Shown here in pieces: positions 35,588 through 44,512 of a stretch of DNA of 48,676 nt. This DNA comes from an uncultured Gemmatimonadota bacterium. Its GTDB lineage: Bacteria; Gemmatimonadota; Gemmatimonadetes; Gemmatimonadales; Gemmatimonadaceae. Positions within the stretch are counted from its first letter, which is position 1; each line of letters opens with the position of its first letter. The notes beneath the pieces are model-generated. The model was not told the origin of the DNA and did no database searches. It was given only the letters and a program-made list of their open reading frames with translations. Where the stretch lies: contig CAIVZZ010000030.1 of NCBI GenBank assembly GCA_903910555.1, forward strand, positions 1 through 48,676. Direction: 5' to 3'. The translations under genes were made by a program, and so were the position numbers.

Positions 35588-37081
35588 TCAATAATTATCT
35601 ATTTGAGCGCGCTGGAGTTTGCCGCTGAAATCCACGTATCCAACCTTCGTCTCACTATAGAACTCATACACTTCCCACCCGCCCTCACGATGCCCGTTCC
35701 CTGTCTGTTTGACCCCGCCAAACGGCAAATGGGCTTCCGCACCAATCGTCGGCGCATTGATATACGTGATGCCGTTGTCCAGCTCATTGAGCGCGCGGAA
35801 TGAAATATTCACGTCGCGCGTGTAGACCGACGACGACAGACCATAACGCACATCATTGTTCACGCGAAAGGCCTCATCCGCGTCTTTGACTTTGACAACA
35901 GAAAGCACCGGGCCGAAAATCTCTTCCTGCTCGAGACGCGACAGTGCTTTCACCCCGGTGAAAATCGTCGGCTGAAAGAAATATCCGTTTTCGAGTCCCG
36001 TTCCTTTCGCGCGCGCGCCGCCCATGCGCAGCGTTGCGCCTTCGCCGGTGCCGATTCCGATATACCGCTCGATTTTCTCGAGCGCCCGGGTATTGATCAC
36101 CGGGCCGACGTCAGTGCCTTTCGAGCGACCGTCGCCGAGCACGAGCTTCTGCGCGCGTTTCTCGAGCGTCGAAACGAACTCGTCATGCACGCCTTCTTGC
36201 ACGATCAAGCGACTGGTTGCGGTGCACCGCTGTCCCGTCGTGCCAAAGGCACCCCACAGAATGCCCTCGAGCGCGAGTTCGAGATCGGCGTCATCGAGCA
36301 CGATCATCGCGTTCTTACCGCCCATCTCGAGCGAGAGCCGTTTGTGCGTGCGGCCACAGATCTCGCCGACTTTGCTGCCGGTATCGGTCGAGCCGGTGAA
36401 CGACACGAGCGCGACGTCCGGATGCGCGACGATCGCGGCACCTGCCTCGCCTTTGCCGTGCACGAGATTGATCACTTCAGGCGGCAGGCCGGCCTCGAGG
36501 AGAATCTCGACAAACAGATGTCCGGTCATCGGCACATCTTCGGCCGGCTTGAACACGCAGGAGTTTCCGCAGACGAGCGCGGGAAACATTTTCCAGGTTG
36601 GAATCGCGAGTGGAAAATTGAACGGGGTGATAATTCCCGCCACTCCGATCGGCCGCCGGAAACTCATCGCCCACTTATTTCTCAGCTCGCTCGGCACGGT
36701 GTGGCCGAACATCCTGCGCCCCTCTGTGGCGGCGTAGAATGCGGTGTCAATTCCCTCTTGGACATCGCCGCGCGTTTCGGCGAGCGGTTTGCCCATTTCG
36801 CGGGTCATCATATCCGCGAGTTCTTCCTTGCGCGCAATCAGTATTTCGCCGGCGCGACGCATGACATCGCCGCGCGCGGGGGCGGGAGTGCGGCGCCAGA
36901 TTTCAAATCCGCGTTTTGCCGACGCGACCGCAGCATCGACATCGGCCGCGGATGAGTGCGGAAAGCGGCCGACGATGTCGCGCGTGTCAGCGGGATTGGC
37001 GTTGTCGAAATATTTGCCGTCGGCGGGGGCGGTCCACTGGCCGGCGATGAAATTCTTCAAGGTTGGTGTTTCGGGGCTCAT
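35588..37081 (-). CDS. Aldehyde dehydrogenase, NAD(P)-dependent
   Basis: 497 aa. Catalytic Cys286 (GQRCTATSR), general-base Glu252 (LEMGGKNAMIV) and Asn155 (TPFNFPLAIP) are all present. The family is closest in appearance to the ALDH group including 2,5-dioxovalerate and glyceraldehyde-3-phosphate-type (non-phosphorylating) or semialdehyde enzymes; the substrate is not clear. Downstream genes are lepB and a sigma factor, unrelated in pathway. Confidence 0.93.
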   Translation of the reverse strand: MSPETPTLKNFIAGQWTAPADGKYFDNANPADTRDIVGRFPHSSAADVDAAVASAKRGFEIWRRTPAPARGDVMRRAGEILIARKEELADMMTREMGKPLAETRGDVQEGIDTAFYAATEGRRMFGHTVPSELRNKWAMSFRRPIGVAGIITPFNFPLAIPTWKMFPALVCGNSCVFKPAEDVPMTGHLFVEILLEAGLPPEVINLVHGKGEAGAAIVAHPDVALVSFTGSTDTGSKVGEICGRTHKRLSLEMGGKNAMIVLDDADLELALEGILWGAFGTTGQRCTATSRLIVQEGVHDEFVSTLEKRAQKLVLGDGRSKGTDVGPVINTRALEKIERYIGIGTGEGATLRMGGARAKGTGLENGYFFQPTIFTGVKALSRLEQEEIFGPVLSVVKVKDADEAFRVNNDVRYGLSSSVYTRDVNISFRALNELDNGITYINAPTIGAEAHLPFGGVKQTGNGHREGGWEVYEFYSETKVGYVDFSGKLQRAQIDNY

Positions 37082-37110
37082 GATGATTTGTGTTTGGCTT
37101 TAACTGCGTT

Positions 37111-37210
37111 TCCCACGGATTACGCGGATTTCGCGGATACAACGACAACTTTCATACAAACAATAAAAGAAAAGTCTTTTTGATCCGCGTGATCCGCGAA
37201 ATCCGTGGGA
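37111..37210. repeat. 100-bp palindrome of the CACGGATTACGCGGAT type
   Basis: 28-bp arms (37111-37138 / 37183-37210) pair at 25 of 28 positions. Each arm contains tandem GCGGAT steps (TCCCACGGATTACGCGGATT). The 44-base centre holds AAAAGAAAAGTCTTTTT. From memory, similar CACGGATTWCGCGGAT inverted repeats occur between genes in several environmental phyla; not checked here. Confidence 0.92.
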
Positions 37211-37228
37211 GGGCTTTTCTCTTTTTCT

Positions 37229-37672
37229 TTAAGAACAAGTCCAATGCGCCGGATGCTGCAGCGTGGGTTTCGCATATCCAATGCGCGGCAGAACATCAGC
37301 GGCGGCAAGCACGAGCCCCCACGTCAGCAACAGCAGCGAAACCGTGTGCGCCTTCGCTGCACGGTGCTTCCACGTCCAAATCGACGACCACACGCCGGCA
37401 ACAATCAACGTGGTGACCGCGCCGAGATACCCGGCCAGCCCCAATCCGCACTTTGCGGTATACGGCCAGAAAATGATCGCAACGCCGAGTATTCCAGCCA
37501 ACGCCAATCGCGCCATCACGCCAAACGTCGACGTCTCCGGCTTCGCAAACGGCATCGGAGCCGCGCCGCCACTCGGTGCCGCCGCGCGCACCGGCGTCGA
37601 GGCCTGAGTGGGGATCGACTCGAGCTGCTTGTCGATCTTTCGCATCTCGGCGTCCCAATCGCGATCCGTCAT
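37229..37672 (-). CDS. Small membrane protein of unknown function
   Basis: 147 aa. A charged N-terminus ([19 protein letters not shown]) and a Pro/Ala linker are followed by three membrane segments (about 50-69, 77-96, 108-127). Not recognised. The ATG overlaps the stop of the NtrC-type gene (ATGA), so it is translated from the same message. Its partner upstream is another unknown membrane protein; the regulator lies between them. Confidence 0.8.
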   Translation of the reverse strand: MTDRDWDAEMRKIDKQLESIPTQASTPVRAAAPSGGAAPMPFAKPETSTFGVMARLALAGILGVAIIFWPYTAKCGLGLAGYLGAVTTLIVAGVWSSIWTWKHRAAKAHTVSLLLLTWGLVLAAADVLPRIGYAKPTLQHPAHWTCS

Positions 37673-39036
37673 TCAGTCTCCCGCGCCAACCCGTGGCGCT
37701 CGATCTTCTTGTAAAGATTCGATCGCGGCATATCCAGCGCCCGCGCCGTCTCCGCAACATTCCAATCGTGCTGCCGCAGTTTCACCGCGAGAAACGCACG
37801 TTCTGCCGCAAGTTTGAAATCCTCAAACGTCTTGCTGTCCTCAAGGCCGCCAATGCCGCCGGTGGTCGACGCGCGCGCGCCGGTGAGCCGCTCGACGTCA
37901 GTCGCCGTAACACGCGCACCAGCCGCAAGAATCAGCAAGCGTTCAATCGTATTGCGCAGCTCGCGAACATTGCCCGGCCACTCGAACGCAGTGAGCCGCT
38001 CGATCGCCGCCGCGTCTATCGAGCGCGGCACCACGCCGTCAGTCCGCGCGAACTGAGAGAGAAAGTGTTCGACGAGCAGCGGAATGTCTTCTCGCCGCTC
38101 ACGCAGTGGCGGCACATGAATCGGCACCACGTTGAGTCGATAATAGAGATCCTCGCGGAACCGTCCCGCAGCGATTTCGTCTTCAAGTTTCTTATTCGTG
38201 GCGGCAATCACACGCACATCGACTTTGCGCGGCTTCGTCCCGCCGATGCGCGTGACGTCGGCATCCTGGAGCACGCGCAGCACCTTCGCTTGTGCCGCGA
38301 GCGACATATCGCCGACTTCGTCGAGAAACAGCGTGCCGGTATCAGCCTGCTCGAACTTCCCCGCTCGATCCTGAATCGCCCCTGTGAACGATCCCTTCAT
38401 ATGACCGAAGAGTTCGCTCTCGATCAGCTCGCCCGGAATCGCCGCGCAGTTCACTTCGACAAACGGCTTCCGCGCCCGCGGTGATTGGCGGTGCAGCGCG
38501 CGCGCGACGAGTTCTTTGCCGGTCCCGTTCTCGCCCGTGATCAGCACACGTGCCGTGGTATCGGCAACCTTCTCTATATTCTCAATGAGCGCGCGTACGG
38601 CAAACGATTTTCCGACGATCTCATAGCGCGATTCGATCGTCGCCTTGAGCCGCGCGTTTTCCTCGGCGAGATCTATTCGGCCGGTCGCGTTGCGCAGCGT
38701 GACGAGAATGCGGTCGGTATCAAGCGGCTTCTCGAGAATATCATACGCGCCGAGCTGCGTGGCCTCGACCGCGTTCTGAATCGTCGCGTGGCCGCTGATC
38801 ATCACAACCGTGGCCGACGGATCGCGCTCACGAATGCGCTTCAGCGTCTCGAGCCCGTCCATCCCCGCCATTTTTACATCGAGAAAAACGAGCTGCGGCT
38901 TCCACTGCTCGTACACGGAAATTCCCTCCGCGCCCGAACCGGCAGAGCGAACTTCAAATCCTTCGTACTCGAGCAGCTGGGTCAGCGCGGCGCGGATCCC
39001 CTGCTCATCATCGACGATCAGCAGACGGCGCGTCAT
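37669..39036 (-). CDS. NtrC-type sigma-54-dependent response regulator
   Basis: 455 aa. Receiver domain with phospho-acceptor Asp53 ([12 protein letters not shown]), AAA+ domain with Walker A GENGTGKE (about 165-172), sigma-54 contact loop GSFTGA in place of [17 protein letters not shown], and a C-terminal Fis-type HTH ([20 protein letters not shown]). Activates sigma-54 promoters when phosphorylated. No histidine kinase lies next to it. Flanked by ATGA overlaps on both sides. Confidence 0.95.
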   Translation of the reverse strand: MTRRLLIVDDEQGIRAALTQLLEYEGFEVRSAGSGAEGISVYEQWKPQLVFLDVKMAGMDGLETLKRIRERDPSATVVMISGHATIQNAVEATQLGAYDILEKPLDTDRILVTLRNATGRIDLAEENARLKATIESRYEIVGKSFAVRALIENIEKVADTTARVLITGENGTGKELVARALHRQSPRARKPFVEVNCAAIPGELIESELFGHMKGSFTGAIQDRAGKFEQADTGTLFLDEVGDMSLAAQAKVLRVLQDADVTRIGGTKPRKVDVRVIAATNKKLEDEIAAGRFREDLYYRLNVVPIHVPPLRERREDIPLLVEHFLSQFARTDGVVPRSIDAAAIERLTAFEWPGNVRELRNTIERLLILAAGARVTATDVERLTGARASTTGGIGGLEDSKTFEDFKLAAERAFLAVKLRQHDWNVAETARALDMPRSNLYKKIERHGLARETE

Positions 39037-39698
39037 GGCACAGACTTGTACAGGACGACATGGCCCTTCGCGATGCGAACGTCGGCTAGTTCCATCGGAA
39101 CATGCACCGGGATCGCGTTCTTCGGCGTTGCCGCCGTGCGATCCTTCGTGCGAATGCGTCCGACGATCTGTTCAATCAGCGCCTCGGGCAGCTGCAACTC
39201 CTTCAGCGCGATCTGATCAACCTTGAACTGCGCATGGCCGGGTGAAACCACCTCAAGCCTCCCGCGCACCGTGATCTCCTGCTTGCCGCCAATCATAGAG
39301 GTGAGCGGCCCAAGCGCCTTCGCATCGGCGAGATCGGCCACGTTCACCGTGGCTCGAACAAACAGATGATCATCACGAGCGAGTGCCTCGGCGCCCGTTG
39401 AATCACGGCTCAGATCGCGCAGCGCCTGATCGAGCGCATACGCGGCAAGATCTCCTGCGGCGACGTCCACGTACACCGGGCCGTTTTTCGTTGAAAGCCG
39501 ACCCACTGCGAGCCGCGCACGCGCCGAACCTTCGGCCGTCAGCGGTTCCCACTTTGCAGATGCCGTGACGGCCACGACAGGCGCGCCGCCGAGCCGCGCA
39601 CGCAGCTTTGGATACCAGAGGTCGTGCGTGAACCAGCCGACCGCCGCAACAACAGCGATCACAAGAAAACAGCCGATCCGCCCAATGCATCCAAACAT
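39033..39698 (-). CDS. Membrane-anchored periplasmic protein of unknown function
   Basis: 221 aa. One N-terminal membrane segment (GCIGRIGCFLVIAVVAAVGWF) and a long beta-rich soluble part with repeating VRATVNVADLADAKALG-like strands. Not recognised. The stop overlaps the start of the NtrC-type gene, and its own ATG overlaps the larE stop by one base (TGATG). Conserved position suggests a link to the regulator. Confidence 0.8.
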   Translation of the reverse strand: MFGCIGRIGCFLVIAVVAAVGWFTHDLWYPKLRARLGGAPVVAVTASAKWEPLTAEGSARARLAVGRLSTKNGPVYVDVAAGDLAAYALDQALRDLSRDSTGAEALARDDHLFVRATVNVADLADAKALGPLTSMIGGKQEITVRGRLEVVSPGHAQFKVDQIALKELQLPEALIEQIVGRIRTKDRTAATPKNAIPVHVPMELADVRIAKGHVVLYKSVP

Positions 39699-40558
39699 CA
39701 GACTGCTCCCAGTGATTCGACGAGCGGCTGCTCGTTCGCGCGATTGAGCGAGCCGCTGCGAAAACCCCGCAGGTCGAGCTCGACAGTTTCAAATCCGGCA
39801 CTCTGCACGGCGGCGCGCAAAGCAACCCGGCCTTCGTCCGAACGCCAGCGTGCGAGCTCCGCGAGCGACACTTCAACTCGCGCCGTATCGCCGTAGTATC
39901 TCACGCGCAAATCGCCCGCCACGCCGATCCCGCGCAGTGCGCGCTCCGCGGCCTCGACTTTTCCAAGCCGCAGCGGCGTGACTTCCGTTCCATATGGAAG
40001 GCGCGATGCCAGGCACGGTGAAGACGGCTGCGACCAGGTCGGGATCCCGCGGGCCTGCGAACGCGCGCGAATCTCGTCCTTGGTAAATCCGATTTCAGCG
40101 AGCGGTGATCGCACGCCGTGCTCAACAGCCGCGCCCTTCCCCGGCCGGTGATCGCGACCGTCATCAGAGTTTGTGCCGTCGACTACCACTGCGAGCCCGC
40201 GCGCACGCGCCACCGGCACGAGGCGCGACCAGAGTTCCGTTTTGCAGAAGTAGCAGCGGTTGGTCGGGTTCGCGGCGTAGCGTGGATCGTTGATCTCATC
40301 CGTATCCAATTCCAACACCGGAACGCCGAACTGATCCGCGACTTCGCGCGCGCGGGTCCACTGCTCCAACGGATAACTCGCGCTCCGCCCGATCACAGCG
40401 AGCACGTGCTCAGGCCCAAGCGCGTCGAGCGCGACACATGCGAGATACGCCGAATCGACTCCGCCACTGAAACCGATCAGTACGGAGCCATGGCTCCGCA
40501 TCCATTCCATCAGTGCAAGCTCTTTGTCGAGCGCGGTGCGCGGTTCAAGCATCGGCAT
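39698..40558 (-). CDS. larE: LarE-type ATP-dependent sulfur transferase
   Basis: 286 aa. PP-loop SGGVDS (31-36) adenylates the pyridinium substrate of nickel-pincer cofactor synthesis. Cys182 in PSSPCLASRLPYG matches the position of the sacrificial Cys176 of Lactiplantibacillus LarE, so a sacrificial mechanism is plausible. Cys102 and Cys105 (RCYFCKTEL) form a separate CxxC that could instead hold an Fe-S cluster. No larA, larB or larC lies in the window, so this is an orphan. Confidence 0.9.
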   Translation of the reverse strand: MPMLEPRTALDKELALMEWMRSHGSVLIGFSGGVDSAYLACVALDALGPEHVLAVIGRSASYPLEQWTRAREVADQFGVPVLELDTDEINDPRYAANPTNRCYFCKTELWSRLVPVARARGLAVVVDGTNSDDGRDHRPGKGAAVEHGVRSPLAEIGFTKDEIRARSQARGIPTWSQPSSPCLASRLPYGTEVTPLRLGKVEAAERALRGIGVAGDLRVRYYGDTARVEVSLAELARWRSDEGRVALRAAVQSAGFETVELDLRGFRSGSLNRANEQPLVESLGAV

Positions 40559-40626
40559 CGTGGAAAGCTAAGGGAAAACGCGTGCGAGGATCGTGTAGGG
40601 TGCGCTCGGGCCGTTCTTACAAGTGG

Positions 40627-41973
40627 TTACCGGCCGCGCCGGTGGATCACGCCCCCTCTCACTACGAACGCAACACGCCGTGTGTTCCGGATGTCGGCAC
40701 TTGGATCGGCGTCGAGTACCACCAGATCCGCCATCTTGCCCGGCGCGATCGACCCGAGCGTCGACGCCGAGCCGAGGGCCATCGCCGAGTTGAGCGTGGC
40801 TGCGGTGATCGCTTCGAGCGGCGTGAATCCCGCACGCGTTACGAGCAGCTCCATCTCGCCGTGCAGCGCGGGCATCGAATCTCGGACGCCCACCAGTCTG
40901 CCGTCCGTGCCGGCGCAGATCGTGACACCGGCAATTTTCGCAGCGCGCGTGACGTCGTACGCCCACTGCGCGGCGCGTTTCGGATCCACCAGTCCGAACG
41001 AAGCGCCGGTCGCGGCCTCGAACCGCGGCAAAATCGAAAGTGTCGCGTCGAACACGGTGTTCTGCGCTTTCATCTTGGCAAACAGGTCCTGCATTGCAGC
41101 CCCGTCCGGCGGCACAGAATCGTACGCCGACCTCGGCGGAACACGATCCGCGTAGTGCATCGGTGGGTTCGGAATCGCAGCCCAATACAAATAAATCGCG
41201 TGCGAAATCACGTCGACACCGGCTTCGACTTCATCGAGCGCTGTCGCAGGGAAAACGGTCGAGTGCGACCAGACTTTCATCCCCTGCCGATGCGCCTCGG
41301 TCGTGATTTTCTGGACGAGATCAGCGGGAAGATCGGCGTAGATCTTGATCGCGGTCGCGCCGGTGCTCTTTGCAGCTCGCACGGCGAGCTTCATGTCTGT
41401 GGACGGCGTGATTGCCTTCATCCACGGGATGTCGCCCGGTGTGCCGCCATGCGCCGATGCCTTCGTGCGCGGGTCGGTGAAGAAACTCGGGCCCGCCATG
41501 AGCGACGCATAGAACAGACGCGGCGAATCCGAATCGGCGCGCTTTGATTGCATTGCCAAGTCGCGCAGCACGATCGCATCGCCTGCCATGTCGCGGACGC
41601 TGGTCAGGCCGCCGAGCAAAGCAAGCCGGAGCATCGCGGGCGCATTGGCGTCGCCGCCCGCGGGATCGGTCGCGACATGGACGTGCGAATCTATCAAACC
41701 CGGGATCACGAACTTGCCTGCGACGTCTATCTCGCGGACATCGACAGCAAGTTTGCGGCTCCCCGTCTCGAACATTTCTTCGATGACGCCGCGGTTCACG
41801 ATGATTGTTTGTTTCGCGACGGGTGCGGCGCCGGTGCCGTCGATGACGGTCGCGTTGGTGAACGCGATGTGCGCGAGCGTATCGGATGCCGCCTGCGCGA
41901 CGAGCAGCTTCGGGGCGAGTCCGACTGTTGCGACGGCGACTATCGTACGGAGCATTCGAGGGGAATAGTTCAC
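40627..41973 (-). CDS. Exported imidazolonepropionase-like amidohydrolase
   Basis: 448 aa from GTG at 41973; ATG at 41955 (MLRTIVAV) is also possible. Signal peptide MLRTIVAVATVGLAPKLLVAQ. Metal site HVHVAT (HxH), GGLTSVRDMAG and later Lys/His/Asp positions of the amidohydrolase superfamily are present; IDSHVHVA is the clearest. Substrate unknown; relatives hydrolyse cyclic dipeptides or prolidase-like substrates. Downstream of a drug pump, 12 bases apart. Confidence 0.88.
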   Translation of the reverse strand: MNYSPRMLRTIVAVATVGLAPKLLVAQAASDTLAHIAFTNATVIDGTGAAPVAKQTIIVNRGVIEEMFETGSRKLAVDVREIDVAGKFVIPGLIDSHVHVATDPAGGDANAPAMLRLALLGGLTSVRDMAGDAIVLRDLAMQSKRADSDSPRLFYASLMAGPSFFTDPRTKASAHGGTPGDIPWMKAITPSTDMKLAVRAAKSTGATAIKIYADLPADLVQKITTEAHRQGMKVWSHSTVFPATALDEVEAGVDVISHAIYLYWAAIPNPPMHYADRVPPRSAYDSVPPDGAAMQDLFAKMKAQNTVFDATLSILPRFEAATGASFGLVDPKRAAQWAYDVTRAAKIAGVTICAGTDGRLVGVRDSMPALHGEMELLVTRAGFTPLEAITAATLNSAMALGSASTLGSIAPGKMADLVVLDADPSADIRNTRRVAFVVRGGVIHRRGR

Positions 41974-41985
41974 CCCCGAAAAATA

Positions 41986-43569
41986 CTACTCCAGCATCAT
42001 CTCTGCCGAGCCGGCGGTCTTCGACTTCCGCACGAGGGCCAGGAGCGGGATGAGCGCGAGCACCAAACCCGCTGCAATGATATAGGTGTGCCCATAGGCG
42101 ATCACGCTTGCCTGCCCAAACATCTGCCGGTCGAGCACAGCATAGGCGCGTGACGCCGCGGTGCCGACGTCGGCACCGCGCCCCATGAAGCCGCGGGTCA
42201 GCATCCCAACCCGCGCGAGGCTCGCCGGGTCGGTGGTCGTCACATGCTCGGTGAGCACAGCGTGCGCCTGAATGGTGTCGTGCGAGACGATCGTCGCGAC
42301 GCCGGCAATACCAAGTGATCCGCCAAGCTGGCGGAAGAAATTGTAGAGCGCCGTTCCCTGCGGAAGTTCCGCGCGATCGAGTTCCGCGAGCGTCACAGTG
42401 GTGAGCGGCACGAACATGAATCCGAGTCCCAGTCCGCGCAGAATAAGCGGGATGAGAAAATCACCTGCGCCGCTGTCGCTCGTGATCGTCGAGAGTTGCC
42501 ACATCGAGAACGCAAATGTCGCCGCTCCGCTCGCGATCAGCAGGCGCGCGTCGAACTTGCTCGTCAGCCTGCCCACCACCCACATCGAGACCGCTGTTGC
42601 GAGTGCACCCGGGAGCAGCACGATTCCCGTTTGCTGCGCGGTCATTCGCAGATTGCTTTGCAAAAACACCGGAAGCGTAAAGACCGACGCGTACAAGCCG
42701 ACGCCCATCACGATTCCGAGCACCGTGCCGACCCACATCTGCCGGTGTCGCAGCACGCGGAAATCGATCACGGGATGATTGTACGTGAGTTCGCGCCAGA
42801 CGAGTGCCGCGCCGCCGAGCACCGATGACACTGCGAGGCCGATCATGAGCTTGGAATTCCACCAGTCATCGCGCTGGCCGTACTCGACCAGGTACTGCAT
42901 CGACGCAACGCTGATGATCAGCAGCGAGATGCCCATATAGTCGACCGAGGGCGACCGCTTCTGGTTCGCGGAATCGTGCACGTAGGTCGCGATCATGAAC
43001 GCCGCGAAAAATCCGAGCGGAACATTGATATAGAAAATCCACGGCCAGCTGTAGTTGTCCGTGATCCAGCCGCCGAGCGTCGGGCCGATTGTGGGACCGA
43101 CCATGACGCCGAGGCCAAAAAATGCCATCGCCATACCGGCTTCTTCCGGAGGGAACGTCTCGAGCAGCACGGCCTGCGACACCGTGAGCAGCGCGCCGCC
43201 ACCGATGCCCTGCACCACGCGCCAGAAAATCAGCAGGCCAAGCGAGTGCGCCGCACCGCAGAAGAAGCTCGACGCCGTGAACAGGATGATCGAGCCCACG
43301 AAATACCGTTTGCGCCCGAACATTCCGCCCAGCCAGCTCGTCAGCGGCATGACGATCACGCTGGCGAGGATGTAGCCCGTGGAGACCCACGCGATTTCGT
43401 CGAGCGACGCGCCGAGGTTTCCCATCATGTCGGGGAGCGCGACGTTCACGATCGAATTGTCGATGACCTGCAGCAGCGACGCGAGCACCACTGCGAAGGC
43501 GATGATGTATTTGTGCGAGTCGCCTTTGGGCGCGGCGCCGCCGATGTTCGTGTCCATGGACGTATCCAT
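41986..43569 (-). CDS. DHA2-family (EmrB/QacA) multidrug efflux MFS transporter
   Basis: 527 aa with about 14 membrane segments. Motif LLQVIDNSIVNVALPDMMG after the first segment, and motif C-like GPTIGPTLGGWITDNYSW mark drug:H+ antiport in the EmrB/QacA group. Lacks a partner membrane-fusion gene nearby. ATG overlaps the GbsR-type regulator stop (ATGA), so regulator and pump form one unit. Confidence 0.95.
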   Translation of the reverse strand: MDTSMDTNIGGAAPKGDSHKYIIAFAVVLASLLQVIDNSIVNVALPDMMGNLGASLDEIAWVSTGYILASVIVMPLTSWLGGMFGRKRYFVGSIILFTASSFFCGAAHSLGLLIFWRVVQGIGGGALLTVSQAVLLETFPPEEAGMAMAFFGLGVMVGPTIGPTLGGWITDNYSWPWIFYINVPLGFFAAFMIATYVHDSANQKRSPSVDYMGISLLIISVASMQYLVEYGQRDDWWNSKLMIGLAVSSVLGGAALVWRELTYNHPVIDFRVLRHRQMWVGTVLGIVMGVGLYASVFTLPVFLQSNLRMTAQQTGIVLLPGALATAVSMWVVGRLTSKFDARLLIASGAATFAFSMWQLSTITSDSGAGDFLIPLILRGLGLGFMFVPLTTVTLAELDRAELPQGTALYNFFRQLGGSLGIAGVATIVSHDTIQAHAVLTEHVTTTDPASLARVGMLTRGFMGRGADVGTAASRAYAVLDRQMFGQASVIAYGHTYIIAAGLVLALIPLLALVRKSKTAGSAEMMLE

Positions 43570-44090
43570 CAGGCGGCGCGTCCACGCTTGGGATGTTTGC
43601 CGGCTTTCGCCACGCGACGCGGTTTGGCTGGTTTTTGCGCGCGGCGCGCCTGCCAGGAACCGAGCGCTTCATCGACGCGGCCGGAGATGTAATCGTAGAC
43701 GTCTTCCATATAACGGAGACGGGCGCGAACCGTGGCCGTGGGGCTGGGCGAACGCAGCTTCAGCTCGCCGATGAGGGCGTTGAGTTTCTTCCACCGCTCG
43801 ACGCGGTGCTGCATGATGCTGGAAAAGAAATCCGGTGCGATCTGCAAATAGTCGCGGCGATCGCCGGGCTTCGCGCTGCGCTGGACGACGCCCTTTTCGA
43901 GCAGGCGGCGGGAGTCCGTGCTGATGCTGGCCTTGCTCACCTTGAGCGCGTCGGCGAGTTCGTCGAGCGAGAGCGGACGGTCGGCGAGGAGCAGATGGCC
44001 GAACAGCCGGCCGCCGATGCGGGTGAAACCATCGGCCTCAAAGGTGAGGCCCATCTCGCCGACGAACCAGTCGTGATCGCGGGTAGCCAT
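43569..44090 (-). CDS. GbsR/MarR-family transcriptional regulator
   Basis: 173 aa from ATG at 44090 (MATRDHDWFVGEMGL), where the family pattern begins. The winged helix is DELADALKVSKASISTDSRR with wing GVVQRSAKPGDRRDY. Represses or activates its own operon and the efflux pump downstream. ATG at 44141 (MYVQS) would put the 18-bp palindrome inside the gene; starts further upstream read through low-complexity DNA and are spurious. Confidence 0.9.
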   Translation of the reverse strand: MATRDHDWFVGEMGLTFEADGFTRIGGRLFGHLLLADRPLSLDELADALKVSKASISTDSRRLLEKGVVQRSAKPGDRRDYLQIAPDFFSSIMQHRVERWKKLNALIGELKLRSPSPTATVRARLRYMEDVYDYISGRVDEALGSWQARRAQKPAKPRRVAKAGKHPKRGRAA

Positions 44091-44117
44091 GAGTCGGACG
44101 GAGGTGTCGTTTACTGC

Positions 44118-44135
44118 GTTCAGTATGGACTGAAC
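44118..44135. promoter_or_regulatory. Candidate operator for the GbsR/MarR regulator
   Basis: GTTCAGTATGGACTGAAC is a perfect 7-4-7 inverted repeat 28 bases upstream of the regulator ATG (44090). MarR-type dimers bind such sites, so autoregulation of the regulator-pump operon is likely. Confidence 0.6.
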
Positions 44136-44160
44136 ATACATCCCTGGGACGGGGATCGCA

Positions 44161-44480
44161 AGAGAGTGGGAGAGGTGAGTGCGAGTCGAGAATGAGAGTT
44201 GAGTAAGAGAGGGAGGGATGAGTTTGAGGAAGCGAAGTGGGAGTCTGAGGGATGAGAGTGCGCATGAGTATGAGTTGAGTGGGAGTGGGAGTTGAGTGGG
44301 AGTTGAGTGGGACTTGAGTGCGAGTGGGAGTGGGAGGCGCTCCCACTCACACTTTGCTCCCACTCCATCTCACTCTCGCCCCTCAAACTCCCACTGAACA
44401 TTCTCCAACTCATCCCTCCCTCTCCTACTCAACTCTCATTCTCAACTCACACTCACCTCTAACTCCCTCTCCCACTCTTT
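44161..44480. repeat. About 320-bp imperfect palindrome of GAGTGGGAG-type repeats
   Basis: This fills most of the 422-base gap 44091-44512, which has no gene. The left half is nearly all purine (GAGT, GGGAG steps), the right half nearly all pyrimidine. The 57-bp segments 44172-44228 and 44403-44459 pair at 53 of 57 positions without gaps; centre 44315.5. Near the centre is a 9-bp stem GAGTGGGAG-GCG-CTCCCACTC (44328-44348). Such mirrored purine/pyrimidine DNA could form a cruciform or triplex. It lies between divergent genes, so it cannot be a terminator of either. Confidence 0.93.
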
Positions 44481-44512
44481 CAACCGCCGCTCACACGTGG
44501 CAGATTTATCTC

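Noticed and set aside
43569-44363. Longer GbsR/MarR regulator starting at GTG 44363
   Set aside because: The extra 91 residues are Ser/Thr/Leu/Pro-rich translation of the purine/pyrimidine palindrome.
44318-44512. N-terminal extension of the aminotransferase
   Set aside because: It also translates the repeat; the family start fits ATG at 44513.
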